A stretch of DNA of 23,165 bases from an uncultured Bacilli bacterium (GCA_910585335.1 CAJUCU010000020.1:1-23165); one strand, 5' to 3'. Shown: positions 1 through 6,653, counted from the first letter of the stretch. Notes: a model not told the origin generated them from the sequence alone. Translations and numbers: made by a program.

Positions 1-224
1 ATATCGCTTTTCTATTTTTCACTTTTTAGGTGTCACATCATTGACAACTACACATAATGGCAAATTTATGCTAAAATACCATTAGTGGTTGATATTTTAT
101 ATATCAAATCGTTAAGTAGTGAAAAAAGTTGTAGATATCTACGCCATTCGCTCCAATTTGATAAAAAACTCGGATAAATTAGCTCCGAGACTAATAAATG
201 CTAACTAGAAATAGTTAGTTTTTT
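1..224 (+). other. Hairpin-rich non-coding stretch, possible ncRNA or 3' UTR
   Basis: No convincing ORF is visible on either strand. Four self-complementary elements lie in series: TTGATAT/ATATCAA (89-107), the perfect 12-base palindrome GTAGATATCTAC (131-142), CTCGGA/TCCGAG (169-189) and a GAAA-loop terminator (201-224). A TTGACA at 41-46 has no good -10 at normal spacing. This could be a small structured RNA or the 3' untranslated end of a plus-strand gene left of the window. I recognise no known RNA family. Confidence 0.35.
201..224 (+). terminator. Intrinsic terminator with GAAA tetraloop
   Basis: The perfect 7-bp stem CTAACTA/TAGTTAG closes a GAAA tetraloop (208-211) and is followed directly by six T on the plus strand (219-224). 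It must end a plus-strand transcript from within 1-200 or from left of the window, because no plus-strand gene lies inside this stretch. Confidence 0.75.
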
Positions 225-284
225 GTTGTTTAAAACGTTAACAAAAGAAATTGAAAAGCTAATGAAGTGACGAATCAAAAAAGT

Positions 285-458
285 TTAAAATGTTCGTAAA
301 ACTTGACAATTTAAAGAAACTAAAGGATCAATTAATTCTTTAGAAATCACCGAATATTTATCTCTTGCTTCAAGATACTGATCTTCTGGTATATCACCAC
401 GAATGAGTCGTTTATAATTATTCCACAGATTTCTTTTTATTAGTTTTGAGCATTGTCT
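285..458 (-). pseudogene. Remnant ORF of about 57 codons, unrecognised
   Basis: The minus strand stays open from just after an in-frame TAA (459-461) to a TAA at 285-287. The 57-residue translation looks protein-like and is mostly charged and helical (it includes NYKRLIRGDIPEDQYLEARD), but it has no ATG, GTG or ribosome site at the front. It lies immediately 3' of the S51 peptidase gene and in a different frame from it. The best reading is the 3' remnant of a decayed gene. A chance open frame cannot be excluded. No family is recognised. Confidence 0.4.
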
Positions 459-470
459 TTATCTTTTATA

Positions 471-1019
471 TCATTCAAAAATTATATTTTCTTTTCCATT
501 AATAAATATTGCTTGATTATCTGTTAAAGATATATCATTATTAGCAGTAATTCTCTCATTTTCTGTTCCCGTCTCACAATGAACCTCTAAATTATTTTCA
601 ATTAAACCAAGACCATTTTTATAATTTCCACTTGCTGCTATACTACCAGCACTCACGCCAATATAAATTCCACCATTTTCAATATACTTATTAAGAATAG
701 GTTTAAAATTCATTTCATAAATCCTATCTACTAAATACTTTGTACTACCGCCACAAACATATATTGCATCATATTTATTTATTTCATTTTGACTCAATAA
801 CTTATGCATATCATAAATTGTTATGTTCTCATCTGTAATGTCACAATTAGTTAAGTCATCTAAACATTTTGATAAAATCCTAACCGCCTCTGGATTATTT
901 GCAGCTGTTATAATGAATAAAACTTTTGCCTTTGATACATCACAATCTAATAACTCTAAGAATTTATTTTTAATGTTATCATTTTCAAATCCTGTACTTG
1001 TTAAAAGTATCTTTTTCAT
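471..1019 (-). CDS. Peptidase S51 / type 1 glutamine amidotransferase-like protein
   Basis: The 182-residue cytosolic protein has the peptidase E (S51) layout. It opens with a Rossmann-like strand (KKILLTSTGF), has a CGGS turn near residue 89, and carries the nucleophile elbow GVSAGS, which puts the catalytic Ser at about 123. It ends in the usual short strand (DNQAIFING). S51 enzymes are serine peptidases; the best known, PepE, cleaves Asp-X dipeptides, but many homologues are uncharacterised. The start has a good upstream AGAAGG and overlaps the stop of the P-loop gene as ATGA, so the two are probably translated together. It is shorter than E. coli PepE (about 229 aa) but matches the compact Firmicute members. 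The substrate is unknown. Confidence 0.85.
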   Translation of the reverse strand: MKKILLTSTGFENDNIKNKFLELLDCDVSKAKVLFIITAANNPEAVRILSKCLDDLTNCDITDENITIYDMHKLLSQNEINKYDAIYVCGGSTKYLVDRIYEMNFKPILNKYIENGGIYIGVSAGSIAASGNYKNGLGLIENNLEVHCETGTENERITANNDISLTDNQAIFINGKENIIFE

Positions 1020-1483
1020 CTTACGACCTTCTTCCTATTATCTATTACTTCTAAAACTATGGTGTCTAGTCTCGAATTTCTTATCTCATCTTCTATTTTC
1101 TTTTGCATATTTTTTGCATTCAAAAAGTCAGCATTTCTAAGTTTCGTTCGTTCTAATAATAATTCATCGCTTATATGCAGATAAATAATTAAATCACAAT
1201 CCAATAAAACAGTTCCAAACATTGGATTACCTGCTCTAATAGATAACTTACTTCTTACAAGTTCATTCATTTTATTTCCAATTTCTTCAGTCCAAGGGGT
1301 ACTACAAACACAATCTGTTTCCTCTTTAGTTAATAATGGAAATATTTCTTTGTCCATATCTAAACCAATTTTTAATTCATTTATCAATGTTGTTTTTCCT
1401 GTACAGGTCGTTCCTAACACACAAATTCTTTTATTGCTATTTTCATTAAATATGGTTGATAAATTATTCATATTTGCTTCCAT
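1016..1483 (-). CDS. P-loop NTPase, small kinase-like
   Basis: This 155-residue protein has a Walker A motif GTTCTGKT (about residues 24-31) at the end of the first strand. A later strand, DLIIYLHIS, is followed by LLLERTKLRNADF, which resembles the lid/arginine region of nucleoside- or nucleotide-kinase-like P-loop proteins. I chose the ATG at 1483 because GGGAGA lies 7 nt upstream (1491-1496); an in-frame ATG five codons earlier would consume that ribosome site. Its 3' end overlaps the S51 peptidase start by 4 nt. Walker B is not obvious. The family is assigned only as P-loop kinase-like; the phosphate acceptor is not predictable. Confidence 0.7.
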   Translation of the reverse strand: MEANMNNLSTIFNENSNKRICVLGTTCTGKTTLINELKIGLDMDKEIFPLLTKEETDCVCSTPWTEEIGNKMNELVRSKLSIRAGNPMFGTVLLDCDLIIYLHISDELLLERTKLRNADFLNAKNMQKKIEDEIRNSRLDTIVLEVIDNRKKVVR

Positions 1484-1637
1484 AACATTTTCTCCCATCT
1501 AATTCATCTTAATTATGGCAAATTCACTATAATTAAAGTTTTCTATCTTCCCATTAGAATTTAATAAAAAATTAAAATTTTACTACTTGATTGTGATAGA
1601 CATTTTCATAATGATATAAGTATTCTAGTTTAGATCT

Positions 1638-1721
1638 TTATTCGACAATGCTAAAACAATCAATAATAACAATTGATTTCGTTGTCGTATAAGTTGTTGT
1701 CGTGAATTGATTGCTTAACAT
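1638..1721 (-). CDS. Possible 27-aa Thr-rich leader peptide
   Basis: The ORF runs from ATG at 1721 to TAA at 1638-1640, upstream of the P-loop gene on the same strand. Its product has six Thr in seven residues (TTTTYTTT) and then an Ile/Val stretch (SIVIIDCF). A weak purine-rich GAGAGA precedes the ATG. The composition recalls amino-acid leader peptides, but no clear attenuator hairpin lies between it and the P-loop gene and that gene has no known link to Thr metabolism. It may be a chance ORF. Confidence 0.2.
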   Translation of the reverse strand: MLSNQFTTTTYTTTKSIVIIDCFSIVE

Positions 1722-1914
1722 ATAAATCTCTCTCTTTCAAAAAGTAATTAAATAATACCATGTTTATAGTTATTTATCAATTACCCTACTTGTCATAATT
1801 ACTTTCATTATAGTATAAAAATTAATATAAATCTATTGAAACATAAGAAAATTATGTAAAAAATTTCTTTTTTAATATGTTAAGATAATAAATAGTGCCT
1901 ATTTTTTAAATATA

Positions 1915-1923
1915 TGTTATAAT
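1915..1923 (+). promoter_or_regulatory. Extended -10 promoter of the Asp-rich membrane protein
   Basis: TGTTATAAT is a perfect extended -10. No recognisable -35 lies 17 nt upstream. The expected start is near 1930, just ahead of the AGGAGG ribosome site (1935-1940) and the ATG at 1948, giving a short leader. Confidence 0.6.
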
Positions 1924-1947
1924 AGGTGCAGTCAGGAGGAGTAAAGT

Positions 1948-2595
1948 ATGTTTAAAATATGTAAAAGAAAATTAGTAGTATTATTGGTTGTGATCACTGT
2001 GATTGGTTTTGGTGTTACAACTAAGAGTATTCCTATTTTCCATAATGTACGTACTACAATAAAAATGTCACACACTTCTAATATCAAAGACATCGTGGAA
2101 GACTCTAAAAATATAGAAAAAAATAATACTGGGAAGGATATAGATTCATCGTCTGATTCTCAAGATATAAATGATGATCAAGTGAATATGGATGATAACG
2201 ATAATAAGCAAGAATTGATTCGTTCTAAGGCTGAAAAATCTAGTAATCAAGAGACAGAGAAGCAAACGAATACAAAAGCCGATTCTCAGTTAACAGATGC
2301 TAGTAATAATGAAAATATAGAAAAACAGGATACTACAAATACTACTTTAAAAGAAGAAACACCAACATTTCATTATGATAGAACTACTTCTATTTATGCC
2401 AATGATAATATCACTTTGTTAAGAGTAGAATATTATAACAATAATAAATTAACTTATTATTCTGTTATTGAACAGTTTGATTCTGCAACAAAGTCATATA
2501 TTGAAAAAATTTATCAATGTAACCTTATAACCAATATCGATCCTTTAATACGTACTGATGTATATGTTAATGGTAATTTAGCAAAGTCTTATTAA
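1948..2595 (+). CDS. Membrane-anchored protein with acidic Asn/Asp-rich linker
   Basis: The 215-residue protein begins with a short basic segment (MFKICKRK) and a hydrophobic helix (about residues 9-27), consistent with a signal anchor; no lipobox Cys follows. Residues about 45-130 are low-complexity and rich in Asp, Asn, Ser, Lys and Gln, typical of an extracellular spacer. A compact C-terminal part (about 135-215) has Tyr-rich beta-like stretches (LLRVEYYNNNKLTYYSVIE). The start is well set by AGGAGG 8 nt upstream. It is a single-gene transcript with its own promoter and a terminator behind it. No domain family is recognised; it is probably an exported surface protein of unknown role. Confidence 0.7.
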   Translation: MFKICKRKLVVLLVVITVIGFGVTTKSIPIFHNVRTTIKMSHTSNIKDIVEDSKNIEKNNTGKDIDSSSDSQDINDDQVNMDDNDNKQELIRSKAEKSSNQETEKQTNTKADSQLTDASNNENIEKQDTTNTTLKEETPTFHYDRTTSIYANDNITLLRVEYYNNNKLTYYSVIEQFDSATKSYIEKIYQCNLITNIDPLIRTDVYVNGNLAKSY

Positions 2596-2606
2596 TTTGC
2601 TCATCT

Positions 2607-2638
2607 AAAAACCTCATTCTTAAAAAAATGAGGTTTTT
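2607..2638. terminator. Bidirectional intrinsic terminator
   Basis: A perfect 12-bp stem (AAAAACCTCATT / AATGAGGTTTTT) with an 8-nt loop has T-runs in its arms on both strands. It sits between convergent genes and should end both the plus-strand membrane-protein transcript and the minus-strand cotJ transcript. Confidence 0.85.
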
Positions 2639-2660
2639 ATTTTCGTTTTAGATTTTTCTG

Positions 2661-3248
2661 TTAGTTTTCTATTTGTCTAGGTTGTGGTTTCATATTAAAT
2701 TCTTTTTCATAGTATTCATATAACTCTTTAAAACGATTAAAGTGAACAATTTCTCTTTGTCTTAACCATAGAAGTGGTTCAATCACATCTGGATCTGTTG
2801 CTAAATCAATCAAGTTTTCATAAACAGCACGTGCTTTTTGTTCAGCAGCCATGTTTTCTGAAAGATTAGCAAGTGGATCTCCTGTTGAGGCAAAATATGT
2901 AACAGTGAAAGGTACCCCATCTGCATTACTTGGATATACATCTAATCCATGTTCAGCATAAGATCCTTCCAAACCTGCTGCTTTTAATTCTTCTATACTT
3001 GCATCTTTTGTTAACTGATAGACCATGGTACATATCATTTCAATATGAGCAAGTTCTTCTGTACCAATATCGGTTAGCAATGCTTTTCCTCTATTATCAG
3101 GCATTGTATATCTTTGGTTTAGATAACGAAGTGCTGCCGCAAGTTCACTATTAGCACCACCATATTGTGTTAGTATCACTTTTGCCATTTTTAAATCTTT
3201 TTTCTTAATATTAATTGGATATTGTAGTCTTTTTTCATATTTCCACAT
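2661..3248 (-). CDS. cotJC: Spore coat protein CotJC, manganese-catalase family
   Basis: The 195-residue protein has the CotJC/Mn-catalase-like four-helix fold. The dinuclear metal ligands of the family are all recognisable: Glu35 in GANSELAAALRY, Glu65 and His68 in TEELAHIEM, Glu136 in AAEQKARAVYE, and Glu166 and His169 in REIVHFNRF. CotJC is an inner spore-coat component in Bacillus; whether it has real catalase activity is unsettled in most species. The ATG lies 1 nt after the upstream gene's stop, and its ribosome site (GGAAGGGGAG) is inside that gene's last codons, so translation is coupled. The length is normal. It is good evidence that the organism forms endospores. Confidence 0.95.
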   Translation of the reverse strand: MWKYEKRLQYPINIKKKDLKMAKVILTQYGGANSELAAALRYLNQRYTMPDNRGKALLTDIGTEELAHIEMICTMVYQLTKDASIEELKAAGLEGSYAEHGLDVYPSNADGVPFTVTYFASTGDPLANLSENMAAEQKARAVYENLIDLATDPDVIEPLLWLRQREIVHFNRFKELYEYYEKEFNMKPQPRQIEN

Positions 3249-3249
3249 T

Positions 3250-3747
3250 TTAAAACTCCCCTTCCCAAGGCCAGCTTTCTTTTACCCACTGAAATGGTGT
3301 TGTATCATTGCTACTTGATACTGTAAGTGGCCCATATTTTTTTTCATATTCTTCTTTTAGCATTTCTGCCCTATTACTATAGTCATGAAATAATCGTAAC
3401 ATAGAAGAATTATCTGGGTAGTTATCTAGAAATAAATTTAGCTCATGAGCGGCAAAGGCCATTCTCGAAAATTCTAAAAACATCCTTTCTCGTTCATTGT
3501 TTGCCCGAAGGGTTGCAGGTCTGTAATTTTTATACTGTTTATAAAGATTGGCAAAAAGATTTCCTTTGTCGTAAGCCTCTTGGGGTGTATATAAATTAAA
3601 ATTAGGGTTTTGCATATTCATAGATGCAGAGTTTTGTGGCATATTCATGTTTTGTTTTGGTAGTAAATCACTTTGATTTAACATATTAAAATCATTCATC
3701 GAAAATGCTCTGTTGTAATTATTTAATAAATAATCATAATTGTTCAT
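3250..3747 (-). CDS. cotJB: Spore coat protein CotJB with fused CotJA-like segment
   Basis: The 165-residue protein combines two spore-coat modules. Residues about 1-48 are a Met/Asn/Gln-rich leader. Residues 53-75 (TPQEAYDKGNLFANLYKQY) match the conserved CotJA signature of the type 'P-E-A-x2-G-x-L-F-x2-L-x3-Y'. Residues about 86-163 are a full CotJB domain, with HELNLFLDNYPD, the helix ending EEYEKKYGPLT, and the terminal WVKESWPWE. In Bacillus CotJA and CotJB are separate proteins; here they are one polypeptide and no separate cotJA is present. The start has an ideal AAAGGAGG. Expression is expected in the mother cell during sporulation, but I could not find a convincing sigma-E or sigma-K promoter upstream. 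Confidence 0.85.
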   Translation of the reverse strand: MNNYDYLLNNYNRAFSMNDFNMLNQSDLLPKQNMNMPQNSASMNMQNPNFNLYTPQEAYDKGNLFANLYKQYKNYRPATLRANNERERMFLEFSRMAFAAHELNLFLDNYPDNSSMLRLFHDYSNRAEMLKEEYEKKYGPLTVSSSNDTTPFQWVKESWPWEGEF

Positions 3748-3822
3748 GTTTATCCTCCTTTAGTTTAACTTATTCTTTTACTATGGTCCTGTATAGATAT
3801 TTGCCTAAATACTAAAAATTAC

Positions 3823-3851
3823 TTGTCAAAATATTATTTTTCTGGTAAGAT
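3823..3851 (+). promoter_or_regulatory. Sigma-A promoter of tRNA-His
   Basis: TTGTCA (3823-3828), a 17-nt spacer and TAAGAT (3846-3851). The predicted start is about 3858, a few bases before the mature tRNA end at 3865. Confidence 0.75.
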
Positions 3852-3864
3852 ATAGATGTTTCAT

Positions 3865-3941
3865 GGCGATATTGGTGAAGTGGTTAACACGCTGGTTTGT
3901 GGCACCAGTATGCAAGGGTTCGATTCCCTTATATCGCCCCA
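3865..3941 (+). tRNA. trnH: tRNA-His (GTG anticodon)
   Basis: A complete cloverleaf is seen. The encoded G-1 at 3865 pairs with C73, the tRNA-His identity pair. The acceptor GCGATAT pairs with ATATCGC, the anticodon stem CTGGT/ACCAG holds the loop TTGTGGC with anticodon GTG, the variable loop is five bases, and the T arm is AAGGG-TTCGATT-CCCTT. The 3' CCA is encoded in the DNA. It is a single tRNA gene with its own promoter and terminator. Confidence 0.97.
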
Positions 3942-3978
3942 TATTGAATTTTACGCACACCTTTGTGCGAGATTAAGT

Positions 3979-4014
3979 AAAAGTTCGTAATACTTGATAT
4001 TATGGACTTTTTTT
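3979..4014 (+). terminator. Intrinsic terminator of tRNA-His
   Basis: A 14-bp stem (3979-3992 with 3998-4011, two G-U pairs) with a 5-nt loop runs into seven T. A smaller hairpin, CGCACA/TGTGCG (3954-3969), lies between it and the tRNA and may help 3' processing. Confidence 0.85.
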
Positions 4015-4073
4015 GATATTTGTTCTGTATATTTTCTTTTTGTTTTTGCATACTAAAACAGGAACATCTTTTT

Positions 4074-4100
4074 TTAGCACTCGCACTTGACAATTGCTAA
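4074..4100 (+). promoter_or_regulatory. CIRCE operator (HrcA binding site)
   Basis: TTAGCACTC, a 9-nt spacer, then AATTGCTAA. The left arm is a perfect match to the CIRCE consensus and the right arm matches 7 of 9. The operator covers the -35 box of the hsp20 promoter (4087-4092), so HrcA binding would block RNA polymerase directly. This predicts heat-shock derepression. Confidence 0.9.
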
Positions 4101-4115
4101 AAATAGTAGTATAAC
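4087..4115 (+). promoter_or_regulatory. Sigma-A promoter of hsp20
   Basis: A consensus TTGACA (4087-4092), a 17-nt spacer and TATAAC (4110-4115). The -35 lies inside the CIRCE element. Confidence 0.9.
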
Positions 4116-4143
4116 TAATTACAGAAAGGAAAGGTGATATTAT

Positions 4144-4530
4144 ATGTTACCAAGAAGATTTTATTTTGATACTGATTTAGACCATTTTTTTGAGGAAGAA
4201 AGCGCTAAAATGAAATGTGATATTTATCAAAAAGATAATACTTATCATGTAGAGATGGATTTACCAGGTTTTTCCAAAAACGAAATCAGAATTGAATGTA
4301 ATAAAGGAAACTTAGTTGTTACTGCCGAAAAAGAAAACAATGCTGAAGATCATAGTGACGATAAGAAATATATTCGTCGTGAAAGAATTTATGGAAAATA
4401 CTCGCGTAGTTTTTATTTAGGCGATATTAACGAAGATGCTATCGATGCAGAATATACAAATGGTACTCTTCATATTATTATTCCTAAGATGGATGAAGAA
4501 AAATCAAAAAGACAAATTGATATTAGATAA
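4144..4530 (+). CDS. Small heat-shock protein, Hsp20/alpha-crystallin family
   Basis: The 128-residue ATP-independent holdase has a short N-terminal arm (MLPRRFYFDTDLDHFFEE), an alpha-crystallin domain from about 23 to 120 including the VEMDLPGFSKNEI strand pair and the conserved GTLHIIIPK near the end, and a C-terminal IxI anchor (IDIR) that docks neighbouring subunits in oligomers. The size is typical of the family. Its own promoter overlaps a CIRCE operator, so it should be repressed by HrcA and induced by heat or unfolded proteins. The ribosome site is AAAGGTGAT. A terminator follows at once, making it monocistronic. Confidence 0.95.
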   Translation: MLPRRFYFDTDLDHFFEEESAKMKCDIYQKDNTYHVEMDLPGFSKNEIRIECNKGNLVVTAEKENNAEDHSDDKKYIRRERIYGKYSRSFYLGDINEDAIDAEYTNGTLHIIIPKMDEEKSKRQIDIR

Positions 4531-4534
4531 AAAA

Positions 4535-4563
4535 TCTCCCTATTTTGCAAGGGAGACTTTTTT
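4535..4563. terminator. Bidirectional intrinsic terminator
   Basis: Stem TCTCCCT/AGGGAGA (4535-4541 with 4550-4556), 8-nt loop, then a T run on plus (4558-4563) and an A run before the stem that becomes a T run on minus. It separates the convergent hsp20 and membrane-protein genes. Confidence 0.85.
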
Positions 4564-4966
4564 ATAGTGATTTTTCATTTTCTTCTTTTAAAAATAATAA
4601 AATAATGGTATTTAAAATTACACAAATCATTGTAATTGAAATTAAGAAAAAATTATTTCTACAATATTCCATACTAAGGTCATATAAAACATTAGAGCTT
4701 AATTCTACTAGCATAATACGTGTAAATATAATACCTAGATAAAATGTTAGTGCAATTGTTAAGATATTATAAATTGGAACTTTCTCTACTATCTTTTTTC
4801 GTGTCACAATCATAAACAAACGTATCCCAATATAGATTAACACTGTTGTTAAAAACATTAAACCTTGCCAACTTGATTTTAGAATAAGAGGGACTAAAAT
4901 ACTTGTCATAACTAAAAATAGAATTTGTGAGATAAGACTCATATAATATAAAACTGTTTTATTCAT
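4562..4966 (-). CDS. Four-helix integral membrane protein, unknown function
   Basis: The 134-residue hydrophobic protein has four predicted transmembrane helices (about residues 9-29, 33-53, 68-88 and 105-126) and short loops. A basic cluster (TRKK) follows helix 2. No known family or catalytic motif is recognised. Its ATG overlaps the stop of the upstream AAA+ gene as TAATG, so the two are translationally coupled and probably act together, perhaps by holding the ATPase or its substrate at the membrane. That role is an inference from gene order only. Confidence 0.7.
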   Translation of the reverse strand: MNKTVLYYMSLISQILFLVMTSILVPLILKSSWQGLMFLTTVLIYIGIRLFMIVTRKKIVEKVPIYNILTIALTFYLGIIFTRIMLVELSSNVLYDLSMEYCRNNFFLISITMICVILNTIILLFLKEENEKSL

Positions 4967-5904
4967 TATTCATATTCCTTTTCTTTTACTACTTTGGTAC
5001 TTTCTATCTCATCTTTAAACAATTCATCAAATCGTGGTAGTTCTTTTTTTATTACATCTGGATAAATATTTTTAGAATTTACAATTGCTTTTCTAAAATC
5101 CATAATATTTACTTCGTTACGATTTTCAAAAATTGCATAAGAGAATGCTTGCTGAAGCATAGTGATTGTAATATCAGGATATCTAGAACCTATTTCATAA
5201 ATTCTTTTGTATTCACTTGTGATTTCTGTTATAAATGCCATAATTCTTTGTTGAATAAAAGGACTGTAAAGCATTTTGGCACCTGTTCTCGCTTCGATTT
5301 TAGGAAGAGAACCAAGTAGGATGGAAACTGTTTCTTCTTGTGTTGGCTCTAGTACTTCCACTTGTTGGAATCGACGCACAAAGGCTTTGTCTCTTAAAAT
5401 ATATCGTTCATATTCTTCTGTGGTTGTAGCACCAATTACTTTAATGTCTCCCCTATCCAAACCAGGTTTAAACATATTGGCAAAATCAAGGGATTCTCCA
5501 CCTGACCCCATTAGTGTATGAACTTCGTCAATAAATAAAATTAAATTGTGATAATCTTTTAATTCATCTAAGAGAATTTGCATTCTACTTTCTCCTGTTA
5601 CAGGGTCTAATCCTAAAAGTGCTGATGTATTTACTTTAATTATAGTGTAATCCTTTAAAGCATTGGGAACATTTCCTATTTGAATACGGTATGCCAACCC
5701 TTCTACGATTGCTGTTTTACCTACTCCCGGTTTTCCTGTTAAAATTGCTGATTTATCTGGTGTTAAAAGTGTTAAGACCATTTGTTTTATTTGTTCTTCA
5801 CGTCCTATAGCTGGATTCGTAATATACTTTTTTTTAGTAAAGTTTTCTCCATAAGTTTCTAATATACTAATTCTTTTTTTCTTTATATCAAATTCTTCAT
5901 TCAT
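4966..5904 (-). CDS. Stand-alone ClpA/B-type D1 AAA+ ATPase
   Basis: The 312-residue protein is almost only one AAA+ module. The linker LETYGENFTKKK then NPAIGREEQI is the hallmark entry to ClpB/ClpC domain D1. It is followed by Walker A GKPGVGKT (57-64), Walker B ILFIDE (122-127), sensor 1 GATT (158-161) and the arginine finger pair at about 177-178 (VRRF). It lacks the Clp N-domain, the ClpB coiled-coil middle domain and the whole D2 ring, and there is no ClpP-binding loop. The ATPase motifs look intact, so it is probably an active remodelling motor rather than a fragment. The start has GGGAGAGA upstream and its own extended -10 promoter. It is coupled to a four-helix membrane protein. Target unknown. 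Confidence 0.85.
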   Translation of the reverse strand: MNEEFDIKKKRISILETYGENFTKKKYITNPAIGREEQIKQMVLTLLTPDKSAILTGKPGVGKTAIVEGLAYRIQIGNVPNALKDYTIIKVNTSALLGLDPVTGESRMQILLDELKDYHNLILFIDEVHTLMGSGGESLDFANMFKPGLDRGDIKVIGATTTEEYERYILRDKAFVRRFQQVEVLEPTQEETVSILLGSLPKIEARTGAKMLYSPFIQQRIMAFITEITSEYKRIYEIGSRYPDITITMLQQAFSYAIFENRNEVNIMDFRKAIVNSKNIYPDVIKKELPRFDELFKDEIESTKVVKEKEYE

Positions 5905-5924
5905 TTCTATCTCTCCCTAGGCTA

Positions 5925-5933
5925 ATTATACCA
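5925..5933 (-). promoter_or_regulatory. Extended -10 promoter of the AAA+ operon
   Basis: TGGTATAAT on the minus strand, about 20 nt before the AAA+ start at 5904. The -35 is poor. It sits immediately after the T run that ends the thioredoxin-like gene. Confidence 0.55.
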
Positions 5934-5958
5934 AAAAAAAGAGTTTTGATAAACTCCT
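5933..5958 (-). terminator. Intrinsic terminator of the thioredoxin-like gene
   Basis: An 8-bp stem with one G-U pair (5939-5946 with 5951-5958) and a 4-nt loop is followed on the minus strand by eight T. It overlaps the stop codon of the gene it ends. Confidence 0.85.
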
Positions 5959-6592
5959 AATTTTGTTTCCGTGCCATTACTGCAAATGTTATGATACCAC
6001 CAACAATTACAAGTGCTATAACTAAAATAATTACATCTGATGTATTCTTCTCGGCACTGTTTTCTACTTTTTCATCACTAACTTTTGTATCTACACCAAG
6101 TTCTTTCATGACATCATAGCGTTCTTCTTTTTCATATTCTTCTTTTATTAATGTTTCTATTTCCTCGTTCATACTAGAAGAATATCCAGCAAAAGTTTTT
6201 TCACCAATTATAATATAAGGTACACCACTTGCTTCTTCTCCCAATTTTTCTGCTACTTTTTCCATTAACTTTCCATTGTCAGAATCGCTCCATACTTCAT
6301 AAGTAATTACATTAAAATACTTTCCATAATCATCTATTATTGTCTCTAAATATTCCAAAAATTCATGACAGTGTGAGCATCCATTTCCACGGAATAGATA
6401 AATATTTATTTTTCCTTCTTGATTATTTTTATAGTCTTCATGATCGAAAGCAATTTGTTCTTCTGCACATGCTTGTTGAATAGATGTAGCATTTCCCTTT
6501 AACTGTTGTTCTTCTTCTGCAAAAACTGCAACTGGCAACAGCATAAATATTGCCATTAAAAGTACTGTTATTTTCTTCCCTATTTTTTTCAT
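5957..6592 (-). CDS. Membrane-anchored extracytoplasmic thioredoxin-like protein
   Basis: The 211-residue protein has an N-terminal signal peptide (residues 1-25, ending VFAEEE), a thioredoxin fold and a C-terminal transmembrane helix (about 186-206) with a basic tail (ARKQN). The active site is GCSHCHE (Cys72, Cys75) preceded by a strand (KINIYLFRGN), and the cis-proline is in ASGVPYIII (Pro125). A further Cys at 42 lies outside the CxxC. The CSHC pair and export suggest a thiol-disulfide oxidase or reductase acting on cell-surface or spore-envelope proteins. It is monocistronic, with a near-consensus promoter and a terminator at its stop. The redox direction cannot be told from the sequence. 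Confidence 0.8.
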   Translation of the reverse strand: MKKIGKKITVLLMAIFMLLPVAVFAEEEQQLKGNATSIQQACAEEQIAFDHEDYKNNQEGKINIYLFRGNGCSHCHEFLEYLETIIDDYGKYFNVITYEVWSDSDNGKLMEKVAEKLGEEASGVPYIIIGEKTFAGYSSSMNEEIETLIKEEYEKEERYDVMKELGVDTKVSDEKVENSAEKNTSDVIILVIALVIVGGIITFAVMARKQN

Positions 6593-6624
6593 CTTCTACC
6601 TCTTTTCTAAATATTATATTTCTT

Positions 6625-6653
6625 ATTATACTATCTTTTTTGACACTTGCCAA
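6625..6653 (-). promoter_or_regulatory. Sigma-A promoter of the thioredoxin-like gene
   Basis: On the minus strand TTGGCA (6648-6653), a 17-nt spacer and TATAAT (6625-6630). The start of transcription should lie about 25 nt before the ATG at 6592. Confidence 0.85.

Larger units (their letters stand above)
1484..1947. other. 464-nt AT-rich intergenic region
   Basis: The region separates the divergent P-loop gene (-) and the Asp-rich membrane protein (+). It contains a 27-codon minus-strand ORF (1638-1721) with a Thr run, a pair of inverted arms CAATCAAT/ATTGATTG around a duplicated GTTGTCGT, and the extended -10 promoter of the plus-strand gene at its right end. I see no other gene or RNA. 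Confidence 0.5.

Noticed and set aside
1..60. Short open frames on both strands that could be the tail of a gene
   Set aside because: Each is under 25 codons, with no family similarity I can recognise; not enough to annotate.
200..224. CTAGAAATAG resembles the loop of engineered Cas9 guide RNAs, and GTAGAT at 131 resembles the end of Cas12a repeats
   Set aside because: Both matches are short and arise from a terminator with a GAAA loop and a palindrome. There are no repeats with spacers and no cas genes in the window.
823..1140. 105-codon plus-strand ORF
   Set aside because: It lies antisense to the S51 peptidase and P-loop genes, lacks a ribosome site and has the composition of a reversed coding strand.
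2930..3154. Plus-strand ORF opposite cotJC
   Set aside because: Antisense shadow of a conserved gene.
3748..3822. Sigma-E or sigma-K promoter for the cotJ operon (CATAGTAA on the minus strand)
   Set aside because: The -10 is only a partial match and no -35 element is found at the right spacing.
4545..4742. 65-codon plus-strand ORF overlapping the hsp20 terminator
   Set aside because: Antisense to the membrane-protein gene and begins inside a terminator stem.
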